A stretch of DNA of 64,000 nt, from assembly GCF_003173735.1 (NCBI RefSeq), contig NZ_CP029551.1, positions 2,194,001 through 2,258,000 of the forward strand, in the 5' to 3' direction. The notes below the pieces were generated by a model, which was not told where the DNA came from, did no database searches, and was given only the letters and a program-made list of their open reading frames with translations. This document shows, one piece after another, positions 18,609 to 28,543 of this stretch; the stretch's first letter is position 1, and every line of letters starts with the position of its first letter. Source of the stretch: Methylobacterium radiodurans (lineage in GTDB: Bacteria; Pseudomonadota; Alphaproteobacteria; Rhizobiales; Beijerinckiaceae). The position numbers and the translations under genes are program-made.

Positions 18609-19463
18609 TCAGCGCCCGCGGGAGCGGTCCCAGGCATTGGCCAGCGCGACGAAGCCTGCGACCGGCACCTCCTCGGCCCGGGCGGTCTCGGGGATGCCGG
18701 CCTCCGCGAGCAGCGGCGCCGGATCGCTGCCGAGCGCCTTCAGGCTCTGGCGCAGCATCTTCCGGCGCTGGCCGAAGGCCGCGCGCGTGACTGCTTCAAG
18801 CGCGCCGACCCGGCAGGGCAGGGGATCGGTGCGGGGAAGCAGCTGCACGATGCTCGACGTCACCTTCGGGGGCGGCACGAAGGCGGAGGGGCTCACGTCG
18901 AACAGGATGTGGGCCTGCGTGCGCCAGCCGCAGAGCACACCGAGCCGGCCGTAATTCGCCCGGTCGCCCTCGTCGGCCACGATCCGCTCAGCCACCTCCC
19001 GCTGGAACATCAGGGTCAGCGAGTCCCACCAGGGCGGCCACGCCTCGGTGTCGAGCCAGCCGGTCAGGAGCGGCGTGCCGACATTGTAGGGGAGGTTCGC
19101 GACGATCCGGGTCGGACCTGCACCGATCAGCGGGCGCGGGTCGAATGCGAGGGCGTCCGCGTCCACCACCTCGAGCCGGCCGGGATAATGCGCGGCAATC
19201 TCGGCGAGCGCGGGCAATGCCCTGGGATCACGTTCGATCGCGACGACCCGTTCCGCCCCCTCGGCGAGCAGGGCGCGGGTCAGACCGCCCGGGCCGGGGC
19301 CGACCTCTACGACCGTGACGCCCGCCAGCGGGCCTGCCGCCCGGGCGATGCGGCCGGTGAGGTTGAGGTCGTAGAGGAAGTTCTGGCCGAGGGCCTTCTT
19401 CGGCTCGAGGCCGTGCCGCGCGACGACGTCGCGCAGCGGCGGCAGCCCATCCGGTGCGCTCAC
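18609..19463 (-). CDS. rsmA: 16S rRNA (adenine(1518)-N(6)/adenine(1519)-N(6))-dimethyltransferase
   Basis: RsmA (KsgA) dimethylates two adjacent adenines near the 3' end of 16S rRNA during small-subunit maturation. The 284-residue protein has the conserved [13 protein letters not shown] start (22-34), SAM motif [11 protein letters not shown] (52-62) and catalytic NLPY (123-126). The GTG start at 19463 overlaps the pdxA stop by four bases (GTGA), the usual pdxA-ksgA arrangement in proteobacteria. It ends 14 bases before a shared terminator hairpin. Confidence 0.95.
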   Translation of the reverse strand: MSAPDGLPPLRDVVARHGLEPKKALGQNFLYDLNLTGRIARAAGPLAGVTVVEVGPGPGGLTRALLAEGAERVVAIERDPRALPALAEIAAHYPGRLEVVDADALAFDPRPLIGAGPTRIVANLPYNVGTPLLTGWLDTEAWPPWWDSLTLMFQREVAERIVADEGDRANYGRLGVLCGWRTQAHILFDVSPSAFVPPPKVTSSIVQLLPRTDPLPCRVGALEAVTRAAFGQRRKMLRQSLKALGSDPAPLLAEAGIPETARAEEVPVAGFVALANAWDRSRGR

Positions 19464-20563
19464 AGCTCGTCGTCGGGGTCGAAGTGGCGCATGTCGGTCC
19501 GGCGTCCGGCATAGAGGCTGAGCGGGATCACCTCGGCGCTCTCGGGGCGCCCGATCCCGGCATTGCGGGCGAGCCTGTCGGCGAGGCGGAGCGCGGCGAT
19601 CAGGCTGTCGGGCCGGGCGAGGCCCTGGCCGGCGATGTCGAAGGCGGTGCCGTGGTCCGGCGAGGTGCGGATAAAGGGCAGACCCAGCGTCACGTTCACC
19701 CCGTCGTCGAAGGCGATGGTCTTGATCGGGATCAGGGCCTGATCGTGGGTGGGGGCGAGCGCCACGTCGTAGGTCTCCCGCGCCCGGGCGTGGAACAGGG
19801 TGTCGGCCGGTAGCGGCCCCCTGATGTCGATGCCCTCCGACCGCAGTCGCGCCACGGCCGGGGTGAGCACGTCGCGGTCCTCGGCCCCGATCGTGCCGGC
19901 CTCGCCCGCGTGCGGGTTGAGCCCGGCCAGAACGAGGCGTGGGTTCGCCAGACCGAAGCGGACCCGCAGGTCCCGCACGACGATGCGGGCGGTCTCCTCG
20001 ACGAGGTCCTGCGTAAGCAGGGCCGACACGTCGCGCACCGGCACGTGGATCGTCACCGGCACCACCGAGAGCGTCTCGCTCCAGATCATCATCACGGGCT
20101 TCGGCGGTTCCAGCCCGGGCGGGACCGCCAGCGCCGCGAGGAACTCGGTATGGCCGGGATGCGCGAAGCCGGCCCGCGTGAGCACGAACTTGGCGATCGG
20201 GTTCGTCACGACGGCGCTGGCGCGGCCGGCCTTCACGAAGCCGACCGCGGTGGTGATCGACTCGATCACCGCGCCCGCGTGGATTGAATCCGGCCGGCCC
20301 GGCAGCGCCGCGATGGTGGCGCCGCTCGGGAGCGCCACCACGGGGAGGGCCCGCGGGAACACCTCGGCGGCCGTCTCCGGATCAATCTCCGCGACCGGGA
20401 CCGGCAGGCCCAGCCGGTCGGCGGCGCGCTCCACGAAGGCCGGATCCGCGACGAGGAAGAAGGGCGGCAGCGGGTTCGCGCCACCGCGGGCGAGCCAGGC
20501 CGCGAGGGCGAGCTCGGGGCCGATCCCGGCCGGGTCTCCGAGGGTGAGGGCGAGAGGGGGCAT
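19460..20563 (-). CDS. pdxA: 4-hydroxythreonine-4-phosphate dehydrogenase
   Basis: PdxA oxidises 4-phosphohydroxy-L-threonine in the DXP-dependent pathway to pyridoxal phosphate. The 367-residue protein shows the start [15 protein letters not shown] and metal-binding histidines in [19 protein letters not shown] and [12 protein letters not shown]. It has a C-terminal tail of about 20 residues beyond the usual end. It overlaps rsmA by four bases and probably has its own promoter in the 94 bases after lptD. Confidence 0.95.
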   Translation of the reverse strand: MPPLALTLGDPAGIGPELALAAWLARGGANPLPPFFLVADPAFVERAADRLGLPVPVAEIDPETAAEVFPRALPVVALPSGATIAALPGRPDSIHAGAVIESITTAVGFVKAGRASAVVTNPIAKFVLTRAGFAHPGHTEFLAALAVPPGLEPPKPVMMIWSETLSVVPVTIHVPVRDVSALLTQDLVEETARIVVRDLRVRFGLANPRLVLAGLNPHAGEAGTIGAEDRDVLTPAVARLRSEGIDIRGPLPADTLFHARARETYDVALAPTHDQALIPIKTIAFDDGVNVTLGLPFIRTSPDHGTAFDIAGQGLARPDSLIAALRLADRLARNAGIGRPESAEVIPLSLYAGRRTDMRHFDPDDEL

Positions 20564-20636
20564 GGACGGGCCTGACGATGCGCGGGCGTGCGCGGCCTGC
20601 GACGCGGCGCTCTTGCGGGCGATCTAAGGGAATCCG

Positions 20637-20657
20637 GCCCGCGCGCAAGTCGCGGGC
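20637..20657 (-). terminator. Hairpin at the end of lptD
   Basis: GCCCGCG (20637-20643) pairs with CGCGGGC (20651-20657) around a seven-base loop, immediately after the lptD stop codon. It lacks a T-tract. It could separate the lpt transcript from pdxA. Confidence 0.45.
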
Positions 20658-23261
20658 TCAGCGCACGGAGGCGATGCCGTCGTTGGTCGTGACGGTGCCG
20701 ACGTTCTGGCGCAGGTCAGCCTCGCCGAGCGTCTTCAACTCGACGCGCAGCAGCACGGTCTGGTTGCGCTCGCGCGTGCCGAGCGCGGTGGCGATCGGCG
20801 AGACGATGTAATTGAGCGAGACGGTGGTGCACTCGTCCTGATAGCCGCCGCCGAGGCTCAGGCCCGAGAGGTAGAACCGACCCGGGTTCTGGTAGACCGG
20901 CAGGGTGCCGGTCGGATTGGCGAAGTAGCTCGCCAGCGCGGTCGCGTAGAGGTCGCGGGTGTCGAGGTAGTGGGTCAGGTCCACCAGCGCGGAGCCGGTG
21001 AGGAACCAGTTCGGCGTGATGTTGTAGGTCGCGCTCGCGGTCACGCCCTCGCGGCGATGACTGAAGCCGAGCAGCGGCTGTGCCTCGTAGTAGGAGTAGA
21101 AGGTCGAGAGCGTCAGCGGCAGGAAGGGCGCGAAGCGCGCGGTCACGCCCGCCTCGAAGCGGTTGACCTTGAAGTCGGCCTGGTCGAAGCGCGCCCGGCT
21201 GATGAACGAGATGTTCTGGTTCGGAGAGACCTGGAACCGTCCGACGAAGTCGGAGCGGCGGGTCTCCAGGCCCGATTCGAGGCCGACATTCGCCAGATCC
21301 CCGCGGCGGAACGAGTTCACGCCCGCAACCTGGATCGACTCGCCGAACATCACGTTCGTGTACCAGCCCGAGGCCGTCACCACCGAGTACTGGCCGCCGA
21401 GATTGGCCCGCACGCCGCCCTCGGCGCGGTCGTAGCCCGAGAACTTGTCCCACTCGAACAGCGAGGTGTCGTCGAAGACGAGGCTCTGCGCGTCCTCGTT
21501 CGGCAGGCGGCCGATCCGGGTCTCGGAGGGTCGCGCGATGATCTGGGCGATCGGCTCGATCGTGTGGACGCCGAGCGGCCCGAAATCGCTGACGAAGGGG
21601 TAGCGGTAGTCGAGGCCGACCGCCGGGATCACGCGGCCGTTGAAGCCCTCGCCGACGTTGGCGATCGTCGGCACCAGGGCGTTCTGGTAGCCCGACAGGC
21701 TCGGATTGGTGAAGAACGCGTCCGCCCTGAGATACGTGAACGGCGTGAAGACCTGGCCCGCATCGTCGATGAAGCTGCGCCGCCAGGAGGCCATGGCGGA
21801 GGCGCGCGTGTTCGTGCCGGCAAGGCCCCGGATCAGGCATGAGGCCTGGTTGAAGGTCGAGCAGGTCTCGTAGAGCGGGTAGCTGATCCCGTTGACGCTC
21901 GGGCTGAACAGGTAGGCCGAGGTCCGCGGCAGGCCCTGGAAGTCGGTCGCCTCGCGGGTCAGGCTGGTGATGTTCGCCTCGAAGCGCACCTCGCCGCCGA
22001 TCTCGCCCGGACCGTTGATCCGCTTGTCGTAGTCGATCACCGGCGCGACGATCGGCTGCTCCTTCTGCCAGTCGAAGCTCGACAGGCCCTTGAAGTAGTA
22101 GCCCCGCGCCTCGAACCACGAGCGGTCGCCCTGGCCGATCAGGTAGGCGGTCGAGACGGCCTCGCGGAAGTAGTCGGTCGTGATGTTCTGGTTGCGGATC
22201 CGGTAGTTGTCGAGGAACCACTTGTCGGTGACGCCGACGAGATCCCAGCCGGTGCGCCAGCGGTCGTTGATGTAGAAGCGGCCCCGGCTCTCGATCGAGC
22301 CGCGGAAGTCGCGGTCGCCCGCGCCCAGCGGCCCCGGCAGGAAGGCCGAGGGCGTCGTCTGGAAGATGCCGGAGAGCCTGAGGTTGAGGCTGCCGTTGTC
22401 GAAGCGCTGCCGGTACTCGGCCTGTCCGAGCACGCCCTGGCGGCTCAGGAAGGCGGGCGAGACCGTGAGGTCGTAGTCCGGCGCGAGGTTGAAGAAGTAC
22501 GGCACTGAGGCGCCGGTGCCGACCGCCGTCGAGGTGATGAAGCGCGGCGTCAGGAAGCCGCTCTTGCGCTTCACCGTCGGATCCGGCGCCTCGAAATAGG
22601 GCAGGTAGGCGACCGGGATGCCGGCGATCTCGAGCGTCGATTCCTCGAAATAGACCGTGTGGGTCTCGTTGTTGTGAACGATCTTGGCGGCGCGCACCTG
22701 CCAGAGCGGCGGCACCTCCGGGTTGTCCTTGCACGGCTCGCAGGCCGTGTAGGTGCCGTAGTCGAAGCGGGTCTGTTCGCCCTCGATGCGCTCGGCGCGC
22801 GGCGCCGAGAAGCGCGTGCGCACGGTCTCGCCGCGGCGCTGCACCGATTGCTGGATGCGCAAGCTATCGATGAAGCCGGTCTTGAAGTCGTCCGTCAGCT
22901 CCATCCGTTCGCCGGTGACGACGGCGCCGTCCTGGTCGGTCAGGCGGACATTGCCCTCGGCGAAGACGCGGGACGAGCCGCGGTCGTAGCGCACGCGGTC
23001 GGCCTGGAGGGTGCGCGGGCCGTAGTGCAGCTCGGCGTTGCCCTTCGCCGTCACCGTGTTCTTGTCGTTGTCGTAGATCAGCTCGTCGGCCTCGACGAGC
23101 AGCTTGTCGCCCGGCTTCCCCTCGGCCTTCTTGGCGAGCGGGTTCGCGGCGGATCCCGATTGGGCGAGCGCCGGGGTCGCCGCGAGGGCAGAGCCCGTCA
23201 GCAGCGCCAGCAATCCGGCGATCCGCGCGATGTCGGAGACCTTACGCAACGCCTGTCCCAA
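20658..23261 (-). CDS. lptD: LPS assembly outer membrane protein LptD
   Basis: LptD is the outer-membrane beta-barrel that inserts lipopolysaccharide into the outer leaflet with LptE. The 867-residue product has a signal peptide (about 1-34), an OstA-type N-terminal domain (about 55-170, including LLVEADELIYDNDKNTVTAKG), and a long C-terminal barrel rich in alternating aromatic strands. A pair of cysteines lies in TACEPCKDNPEVPP. The first possible start is TTG 23261, with GGAG one base upstream; no in-frame ATG lies before the signal peptide. It follows lptF and lptG, but the surA gene usual between lptD and pdxA is absent. Confidence 0.93.
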   Translation of the reverse strand: MGQALRKVSDIARIAGLLALLTGSALAATPALAQSGSAANPLAKKAEGKPGDKLLVEADELIYDNDKNTVTAKGNAELHYGPRTLQADRVRYDRGSSRVFAEGNVRLTDQDGAVVTGERMELTDDFKTGFIDSLRIQQSVQRRGETVRTRFSAPRAERIEGEQTRFDYGTYTACEPCKDNPEVPPLWQVRAAKIVHNNETHTVYFEESTLEIAGIPVAYLPYFEAPDPTVKRKSGFLTPRFITSTAVGTGASVPYFFNLAPDYDLTVSPAFLSRQGVLGQAEYRQRFDNGSLNLRLSGIFQTTPSAFLPGPLGAGDRDFRGSIESRGRFYINDRWRTGWDLVGVTDKWFLDNYRIRNQNITTDYFREAVSTAYLIGQGDRSWFEARGYYFKGLSSFDWQKEQPIVAPVIDYDKRINGPGEIGGEVRFEANITSLTREATDFQGLPRTSAYLFSPSVNGISYPLYETCSTFNQASCLIRGLAGTNTRASAMASWRRSFIDDAGQVFTPFTYLRADAFFTNPSLSGYQNALVPTIANVGEGFNGRVIPAVGLDYRYPFVSDFGPLGVHTIEPIAQIIARPSETRIGRLPNEDAQSLVFDDTSLFEWDKFSGYDRAEGGVRANLGGQYSVVTASGWYTNVMFGESIQVAGVNSFRRGDLANVGLESGLETRRSDFVGRFQVSPNQNISFISRARFDQADFKVNRFEAGVTARFAPFLPLTLSTFYSYYEAQPLLGFSHRREGVTASATYNITPNWFLTGSALVDLTHYLDTRDLYATALASYFANPTGTLPVYQNPGRFYLSGLSLGGGYQDECTTVSLNYIVSPIATALGTRERNQTVLLRVELKTLGEADLRQNVGTVTTNDGIASVR

Positions 23262-23330
23262 CTCCGGTGACGTCCGTCGTCACGAACCCAACCAAAACCG
23301 CCTCCCGAGGCCCGCTCGGGCGAGCGGGGT

Positions 23331-24419
23331 TCAGCCGTCTTCCTGGTACAGAAGCGTGAGCGTACCGAGAAGGCTTCCTACCACGGCCGGCAGCCACGCC
23401 GCCACTGGCGCGGCTACGATACCCGCAGCTCCGAGACCCTCCATGACCTGCCGGGCGACGTAGAGCGCGAAGCCCGCCGCGACTCCCCCGAGGACGAGCT
23501 TCCCGACCCCACCAAAGCGGAAAAACCGTAAGGAAACGGTTGCGGCGACGAGCACCATGGCCACGAACAGGACCGGGCGCGCCCAGAGGACGTCGTACTG
23601 AAGGCGATAGCGCGTAGCGTCGAGGCCAGCCCGTTCGGTGCGGGCGATCGTGTCCGGAAGTTGCCAGAAAGGCACAGATTCCGGGGGTGTGAAGCGCTGC
23701 CGGACCTGCCCGGGATCGAGGGTCGAGGCGATCAGGTAGGTGCCGAAGCTCTCCGGCGGCGACTCGGATGTGAGACGGCGCACATCGGTGAGTTCCCACC
23801 ACCCGTCGTGGAGCGCGGCGCGGGCCGCGACGATCTGGGAGACGAAGCCGCCGTCGTCGTCGAAGGTGAAGACCTGCACGCCCGCCAGCGTCGTGGTGCC
23901 CTCGATGGCCGTCTCGGCCCGGATGATGGCCGAGCCGTCGACGCTCTTCTGGCGCATGTAGAGCGCCTTGCCGGAGCCGGCCTTGGTCGACTTGGCGAAG
24001 ATCTTCGCCTCGATCTCGGTCGAGCGCTGCTTCAGGGCGGCAGAGACCGGGTTGTAGATTCCGATCGCGAGGCTGCCGATCGCGAGGGCCACGAAGACGC
24101 CCGGCTGCAGGAACTGCCAGGCGGAGATGCCGGCCGCGCGCGCCACCACCAGCTCCAGCTTGCGCGAGAGCTGGAGCAGGGCGGCCATCGATCCGAACAG
24201 CACCGCGAAGGGCAGCACGCCCTCGGCGACGGCGGGGGTGCGGTAGAGCGAGAGCTGCGCCATCAGCCCGGCCGAGGCGCCCTCCGCGTCGCCCGCGCGG
24301 CGCAGAAGCTCCACGAAGTCGAGCGTGTAGACGAGGGCGAAGACGGTGAGGAACACGCCCAGCACCGTGCGGGCGAAGCGCTTGGCGAAGTAGAGCCCGA
24401 GTGTCCGGCCGATCAGCAC
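23331..24419 (-). CDS. lptG: LPS export ABC transporter permease LptG
   Basis: LptG is one of two inner-membrane permeases that extract LPS for transport to the outer membrane. The 362-residue protein has three N-terminal and three C-terminal helices around a periplasmic jellyroll domain (about 130-255). The family patterns SRKLELVVARAAGISAWQFL and VSLRFFRFGGVGKLVLGG are present. It starts with GTG at 24419, six bases after the lptF stop. The ATPase LptB is not in the window. Confidence 0.94.
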   Translation of the reverse strand: MLIGRTLGLYFAKRFARTVLGVFLTVFALVYTLDFVELLRRAGDAEGASAGLMAQLSLYRTPAVAEGVLPFAVLFGSMAALLQLSRKLELVVARAAGISAWQFLQPGVFVALAIGSLAIGIYNPVSAALKQRSTEIEAKIFAKSTKAGSGKALYMRQKSVDGSAIIRAETAIEGTTTLAGVQVFTFDDDGGFVSQIVAARAALHDGWWELTDVRRLTSESPPESFGTYLIASTLDPGQVRQRFTPPESVPFWQLPDTIARTERAGLDATRYRLQYDVLWARPVLFVAMVLVAATVSLRFFRFGGVGKLVLGGVAAGFALYVARQVMEGLGAAGIVAAPVAAWLPAVVGSLLGTLTLLYQEDG

Positions 24420-24425
24420 GCTGGT

Positions 24426-25586
24426 CTAGCCCCGCGCGAGGCGGGGGACGCGCGGAGCGAGTCCCCGAACGAGCGCGGCGAGCCGCGCGTTGAAGGCCCG
24501 GACCTTCGGTCCGTGGAAGATCACCAGGGCCGATAGCCCGATCGCGGCCAGCGGCACCGCATAGACGGCCGCGACCGCGGCCTGACTGCGGGCGGCCGCG
24601 CTGACGGCGGCGAAGCCGGCGATCCTGAGGAGCACCACCGCCAGCACCGCTCCGGCCACCGCCACGCCACGCCCCGAGCGGGTGGTGCGCGGGTCGCCCA
24701 GCGCCGCGAAGGCGATGAAGGCGAGCGCGAGGGGATAGAGCCAGGAGGAGAGCCGGTCGTGAAGCTCGGCCCGGAAGCGGCCCTTCTGGATCTTGAAGTA
24801 GACCTCGTCACGGTCGGGGAAGAGGAGCTGCGTGGTCGAGCGCTCGCGCGGCTTGTAGACCACCTCGGAATCGGGCGGCGCGAAGGCGGCGAGGTCGATC
24901 GTGTAGCGCTCGAAGGTCAGGATCGAGGAATCGCGGCTGTCCTTCTGCTGCTGGTGCACGCTGCCCTTCTCGAGCGCGAGGTAGCTCTGGCCGTCGACCT
25001 CGACCGCGTTGCCACGCTCGGCGAGGTAGACCTTGTTCTTGCCGGCCTCGCGCGCGTCCTGGATGAACAGACCAAGCAGGGTGCCGTTCTGCCCGCGCTC
25101 GCGGAAGTGGAAGGTCAACCCGTTGTCGAGGCTGGTGAACTGCCCCTCCTTGACGACGTTCGCGATGAAGTCGCCGCGCACCCGCGTGATCACGTCGCGC
25201 AGCTCCTGGAAGCTCGCTGGCATGACCACGATCGTCAGGAAGCCGACCAGGAAGCTCACCAACAGCGCGAGCGTGAGGAAGGGGCGCAGGATCGCCCGCG
25301 GCTTCATGCCCGCCGCCGACATCACGATCAGCTCGGAATCACCGTTGAGCCGGTTCAAGGCGTAGATCACCGCGATGAACAGCGCCATCGGGGCGATCAC
25401 CACCACCAGCGTCGGCAGCGACAGCCCGGTTACGAACAGGAAGATCAGGAGCGTCTGCCCCTTCGCTGTGATCAGGTCCAGCTCGCGCAGCGCCTGCGTC
25501 ACCCAGATCGTGCCGGTGAGCCCGATCAGGCAGGCGAGGCAGGCGCCGAGCGCGATGCGGAAGATGTAGCGCTCGATCTGGGTCAT
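24426..25586 (-). CDS. lptF: LPS export ABC transporter permease LptF
   Basis: The 386-residue protein is the partner of LptG and has the same topology: three helices, a periplasmic beta domain (about 125-260) and three helices. The coupling region [20 protein letters not shown] contacts LptB. The C terminus is basic and alanine-rich and longer than in E. coli. The ATG at 25586 is the first gene of the lptF-lptG-lptD series; its promoter must lie in the 197 bases shared with divergent pepA. Confidence 0.94.
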   Translation of the reverse strand: MTQIERYIFRIALGACLACLIGLTGTIWVTQALRELDLITAKGQTLLIFLFVTGLSLPTLVVVIAPMALFIAVIYALNRLNGDSELIVMSAAGMKPRAILRPFLTLALLVSFLVGFLTIVVMPASFQELRDVITRVRGDFIANVVKEGQFTSLDNGLTFHFRERGQNGTLLGLFIQDAREAGKNKVYLAERGNAVEVDGQSYLALEKGSVHQQQKDSRDSSILTFERYTIDLAAFAPPDSEVVYKPRERSTTQLLFPDRDEVYFKIQKGRFRAELHDRLSSWLYPLALAFIAFAALGDPRTTRSGRGVAVAGAVLAVVLLRIAGFAAVSAAARSQAAVAAVYAVPLAAIGLSALVIFHGPKVRAFNARLAALVRGLAPRVPRLARG

Positions 25587-25783
25587 CGCGTCCGCTCGCC
25601 CCTAGACCTTCCTTTGCCGGCTCGCGCCACCGGCATGGCGCGCGAAGTGAGGCGGTTTCAAGAGCATCTGCGCCGCGTTGCGTTCTCCGCCTCAGCGGCT
25701 ACACAGGGCGGACAACGCAGGGACGCTCCCGCGCGGGGCCGGCCCCGTGCCAGGAACAGCAGCCAAGCTCGGAAAGCAACCAC

Positions 25784-27280
25784 ATGGCGGACGGCATCAC
25801 CATCACCTTCGCTCCGGTGAGCCGGGCCGGCGGGGGCGACCTCGTCGTGTTCGTCGGCGACGACCTCGCGCTGGGCCAGGCCGCCCGCGAGGTTCTGGGC
25901 ACGGCCGGCGCCGACCTCGTGGCGCGGGCCGCCGCCTCCGAGCAGTTCCGGGGCCGCCATCTGACCGCGCTCTCCCTGCCGGCGCCGGCCGGCGTCGAAG
26001 CCGACCGGCTGGTCGTGGTGGGGCTCGGCTCCGACAAGGACCGGGCCAAGATCGAGTGGCCGGTGCTCGGGGGCTTCACGGCCGGCAAGGTCTCGGGCCG
26101 CACCGCCCGCGTGGTGCTCGACTGGCCGGGCGCCGCTCTCTCCGCGCGCGACGCCGCCGACTTCGCCCTCGGCGCGCGCCTGCGGGCCTACACATTCGAC
26201 CGCTACAAGACGAAGAAGAAGCCCGACGCCGAGGACAAGACCGGCTCGACGCTCACCCTGATGCTGGCGGGCCACGCCGAGGCGGAGACGGCAGCGGGCG
26301 AGACCCGCGCGGTCGCCGAGGGCGTCACGCTCGCCCGCGATCTGATCAACGAGCCGCCGAACGTGCTCTCGCCGGCCGAGTTCGCGGCCCGCGCCGCGGA
26401 GCTTGCCAAGCTCGGCGTCGCGGTCGAGGTTCTGGAGCCGGCGCGCCTGCGCGAACTGAATTTCGGCGCCCTGCTCGCGGTGGCGCAGGGCTCGGTCCGC
26501 GAGCCGCGCGTCGTGATGATGCGCTGGAACGGCGGCCGGCCGGGCGAGGCGCCGCTGGCGCTGATCGGCAAGGGCGTGGTGTTCGATTCCGGCGGCGTCT
26601 CGATCAAGTCGGCCGGCGGCATGGAGGACATGAAGGGCGACATGGGTGGGGCCGCCGCCGTGGTCGGCACGCTCCACGCGCTCGCCGCCCGCAAGGCCAA
26701 GGTGAACGTGGTCGGCGCCATCGGCATCGTCGAGAACATGCCGGACGGTGCCTCCTACCGGCCGTCCGACATCGTCACCTCCATGTCGGGCCAGACCATC
26801 GAGGTCATCAACACCGATGCGGAGGGCCGTCTCGTCCTGGCGGACGTGATCTGGCACGTGCAGCAGACCGAGAAGCCGAAGGCGATCATCGACCTCGCCA
26901 CGCTCACCGGCGCGATCATCGTGGCGCTTGGCCAGGACATCGCCGGCCTGTTCTCGAACGACGACGACCTTGCCGCCAAGATCACGGCGGCCGGCGAGGC
27001 GACCGCCGAGAAGGTCTGGCGGATGCCGCTGATCCCGGCCTACGACAAGGCGATCGACTCGAAATTCGCCGACATGAAGAACACCGGCGGGCGGCACGGA
27101 GGCGCGGCCACGGCGGCGGCCTTCATCAAGCGCTACGTCAACGACACGCCCTGGGCGCATCTCGACATCGCGGGCGTCGGCATGTCTTCGACCCCGAACG
27201 AGATCAACCGCAGCTGGGGCGCCGGCTGGGGCGTGCGCCTGCTCGACCGTCTGGTGCGTGACAATTACGAGGGGCGCTAG
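25784..27280 (+). CDS. pepA: Leucyl aminopeptidase
   Basis: PepA is a cytoplasmic M17 zinc/manganese aminopeptidase that releases N-terminal residues and in some bacteria also binds DNA. The 498-residue protein has the N-terminal macro-like domain (1-165) and the catalytic domain with [15 protein letters not shown] and the signature [12 protein letters not shown]. The lysine, aspartates and glutamate for metal binding are all present. It is divergent from lptF, a usual order in proteobacteria. The holC gene often found after pepA is absent; a hypothetical membrane gene follows instead. Confidence 0.95.
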   Translation: MADGITITFAPVSRAGGGDLVVFVGDDLALGQAAREVLGTAGADLVARAAASEQFRGRHLTALSLPAPAGVEADRLVVVGLGSDKDRAKIEWPVLGGFTAGKVSGRTARVVLDWPGAALSARDAADFALGARLRAYTFDRYKTKKKPDAEDKTGSTLTLMLAGHAEAETAAGETRAVAEGVTLARDLINEPPNVLSPAEFAARAAELAKLGVAVEVLEPARLRELNFGALLAVAQGSVREPRVVMMRWNGGRPGEAPLALIGKGVVFDSGGVSIKSAGGMEDMKGDMGGAAAVVGTLHALAARKAKVNVVGAIGIVENMPDGASYRPSDIVTSMSGQTIEVINTDAEGRLVLADVIWHVQQTEKPKAIIDLATLTGAIIVALGQDIAGLFSNDDDLAAKITAAGEATAEKVWRMPLIPAYDKAIDSKFADMKNTGGRHGGAATAAAFIKRYVNDTPWAHLDIAGVGMSSTPNEINRSWGAGWGVRLLDRLVRDNYEGR

Positions 27281-27287
27281 GGCCTGA

Positions 27288-27310
27288 GAGCGGGGCTGCC
27301 CCGCTTCTTT
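27288..27310 (+). terminator. Rho-independent terminator after pepA
   Basis: AGCGGGG (27289-27295) pairs with CCCCGCT (27299-27305) around loop CTG and runs into TTCTTT. It begins eight bases after the pepA stop. This isolates the next gene from pepA. Confidence 0.8.
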
Positions 27311-27386
27311 CCCTCCCCCGCAACGGGGTGAGGGGGTATGACACGGGTTCGTGTCCTGCCCTGCGGACCTGTAGAGTACCCGAGTC

Positions 27387-28118
27387 ATGCGCGGAGCACC
27401 CATTCTTCTGGCCGCCCCCCCCGTCGCGACGGCGCTCGCCGCCCTGGCGCTCGTGGCGGCCACGGGCCTCAGCCAGCGCTCGGCCCTGCCGGCGCCCGTC
27501 GAGCCTTTCGTCTACGGCTTCTTCCTCGACCGCTACCCGCTCTTCGCCTTCGCCCTCGTCTACGGGCTCGTGCGGATCGTCTGCGCGGTCGCCGCTCCCG
27601 GGCCGGCCTCGCCGGTCCGGCGGGGGCTGCTCGGCCTCGCCGGACTCGCGGCTCTGCTCATCGTCTCGCTCTACCCGACCTTCGGCGGCCTCGTGCTGCG
27701 TGCCGGCTTCGGCAGCGGCAGCATGGCCTTCCTCACCAACACGCCGCTCTGGGGCGCCTACGCCATCGGGTCGGCGGTCGCGGCCCTGGTGTTCGGTCTC
27801 GCCATGGGCCTGCCGATCGCGCTGGCGACGCTACGGCGCCGCGCCCCGGAGAGGTTTGGGCGGCGCCTTCGGCGCATCCTCGTGACCGCGGCTCTGAGCT
27901 TCCTCGCCCTGTGGCTCGGCGCCGCGATTCTCGGGTTCGCCCGGGAGGCCGGCATCGGACCTTGGCCACGGCGGCCCTTCACGGCCGAGGAGGCTCTCCG
28001 GGCCGGCCTCGTCGTCCTTGCCGCGACCCTGCCGCACGCCCTCGTCTGCCTGTTCCGCACGGTCCGGCCCGAACCGGCGCGCAGAACCGCGCTCAAGGAC
28101 CGCCTGCGGCCGATGTGA
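27387..28118 (+). CDS. Hypothetical multi-pass membrane protein
   Basis: I do not recognise this family. The 243-residue product has about six hydrophobic segments (near 8-28, 50-70, 84-103, 120-148, 168-188 and 205-222) and a basic C-terminal tail, so it is an inner-membrane protein. ATG 27387 has no strong ribosome site. It stands between the pepA terminator and a 425-base gap, so it is likely transcribed alone. High GC at third positions supports real coding. Confidence 0.65.
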   Translation: MRGAPILLAAPPVATALAALALVAATGLSQRSALPAPVEPFVYGFFLDRYPLFAFALVYGLVRIVCAVAAPGPASPVRRGLLGLAGLAALLIVSLYPTFGGLVLRAGFGSGSMAFLTNTPLWGAYAIGSAVAALVFGLAMGLPIALATLRRRAPERFGRRLRRILVTAALSFLALWLGAAILGFAREAGIGPWPRRPFTAEEALRAGLVVLAATLPHALVCLFRTVRPEPARRTALKDRLRPM

Positions 28119-28543
28119 CGTCGGGCCCATCGATGGTGGCCTCGAAGCTGCGGGTAGCCTGCCGCCGGGACGCCAGGGACGGGAATGGAAGGTGATCCGG
28201 AGCCCGAAGAAGCAAATGCCGCCAAGCGGCTCGATCCTCAGGAACATCCCAGCCTTCAGAGGCCCCGCCTCGGTTCGTATCGTGGCCCGGATCACGCTTC
28301 CTGGACGCTGCCGGCATCGCAGCTGACGTGGCGACGTCCGATGCCGCGTCCTGCGATGCCGTCGCGCCTCGGCTCCCCAGGCGGAGCATCGGCCGACGAC
28401 AGGCTCGCTTCTTGCATTTGCGCGGCCGACCGGAGCGGGCAGCCCCGCCCCGTCGCACAGCACGTCGGACCGGAGACGCCCTGACATCCAGGCGGGGTCG
28501 ATCGCGAACCTCTCGAATTTCCGGCCGCCACAAGGAAACCCGT
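28119..28543. other. Intergenic region upstream of the formate/nitrite transporter
   Basis: These 425 bases contain AAGGAA at 28532-28537 as the ribosome site of the next gene. I looked for a sigma-54 site (GG-N10-GC) and NtrC-type palindromes because the downstream pair suggests nitrogen control, and found none that was convincing. Short open frames here do not look coding. Confidence 0.5.

Noticed and set aside
20716..22734. A 672-codon open frame in another frame of lptD on the same strand
   Set aside because: lptD in its own frame has a signal peptide and family motifs; the alternative is Arg/Pro/Gly-rich without motifs.
28185..28484. A 99-codon frame in the gap before the formate/nitrite transporter
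   Set aside because: It has no ribosome site, a random-like composition and no similarity to anything I know; left as intergenic.
28119..28543. A sigma-54 promoter upstream of the formate/nitrite transporter
   Set aside because: One GG-rich stretch near 28301 looked similar, but GG and GC are not ten bases apart and the flanks do not match.
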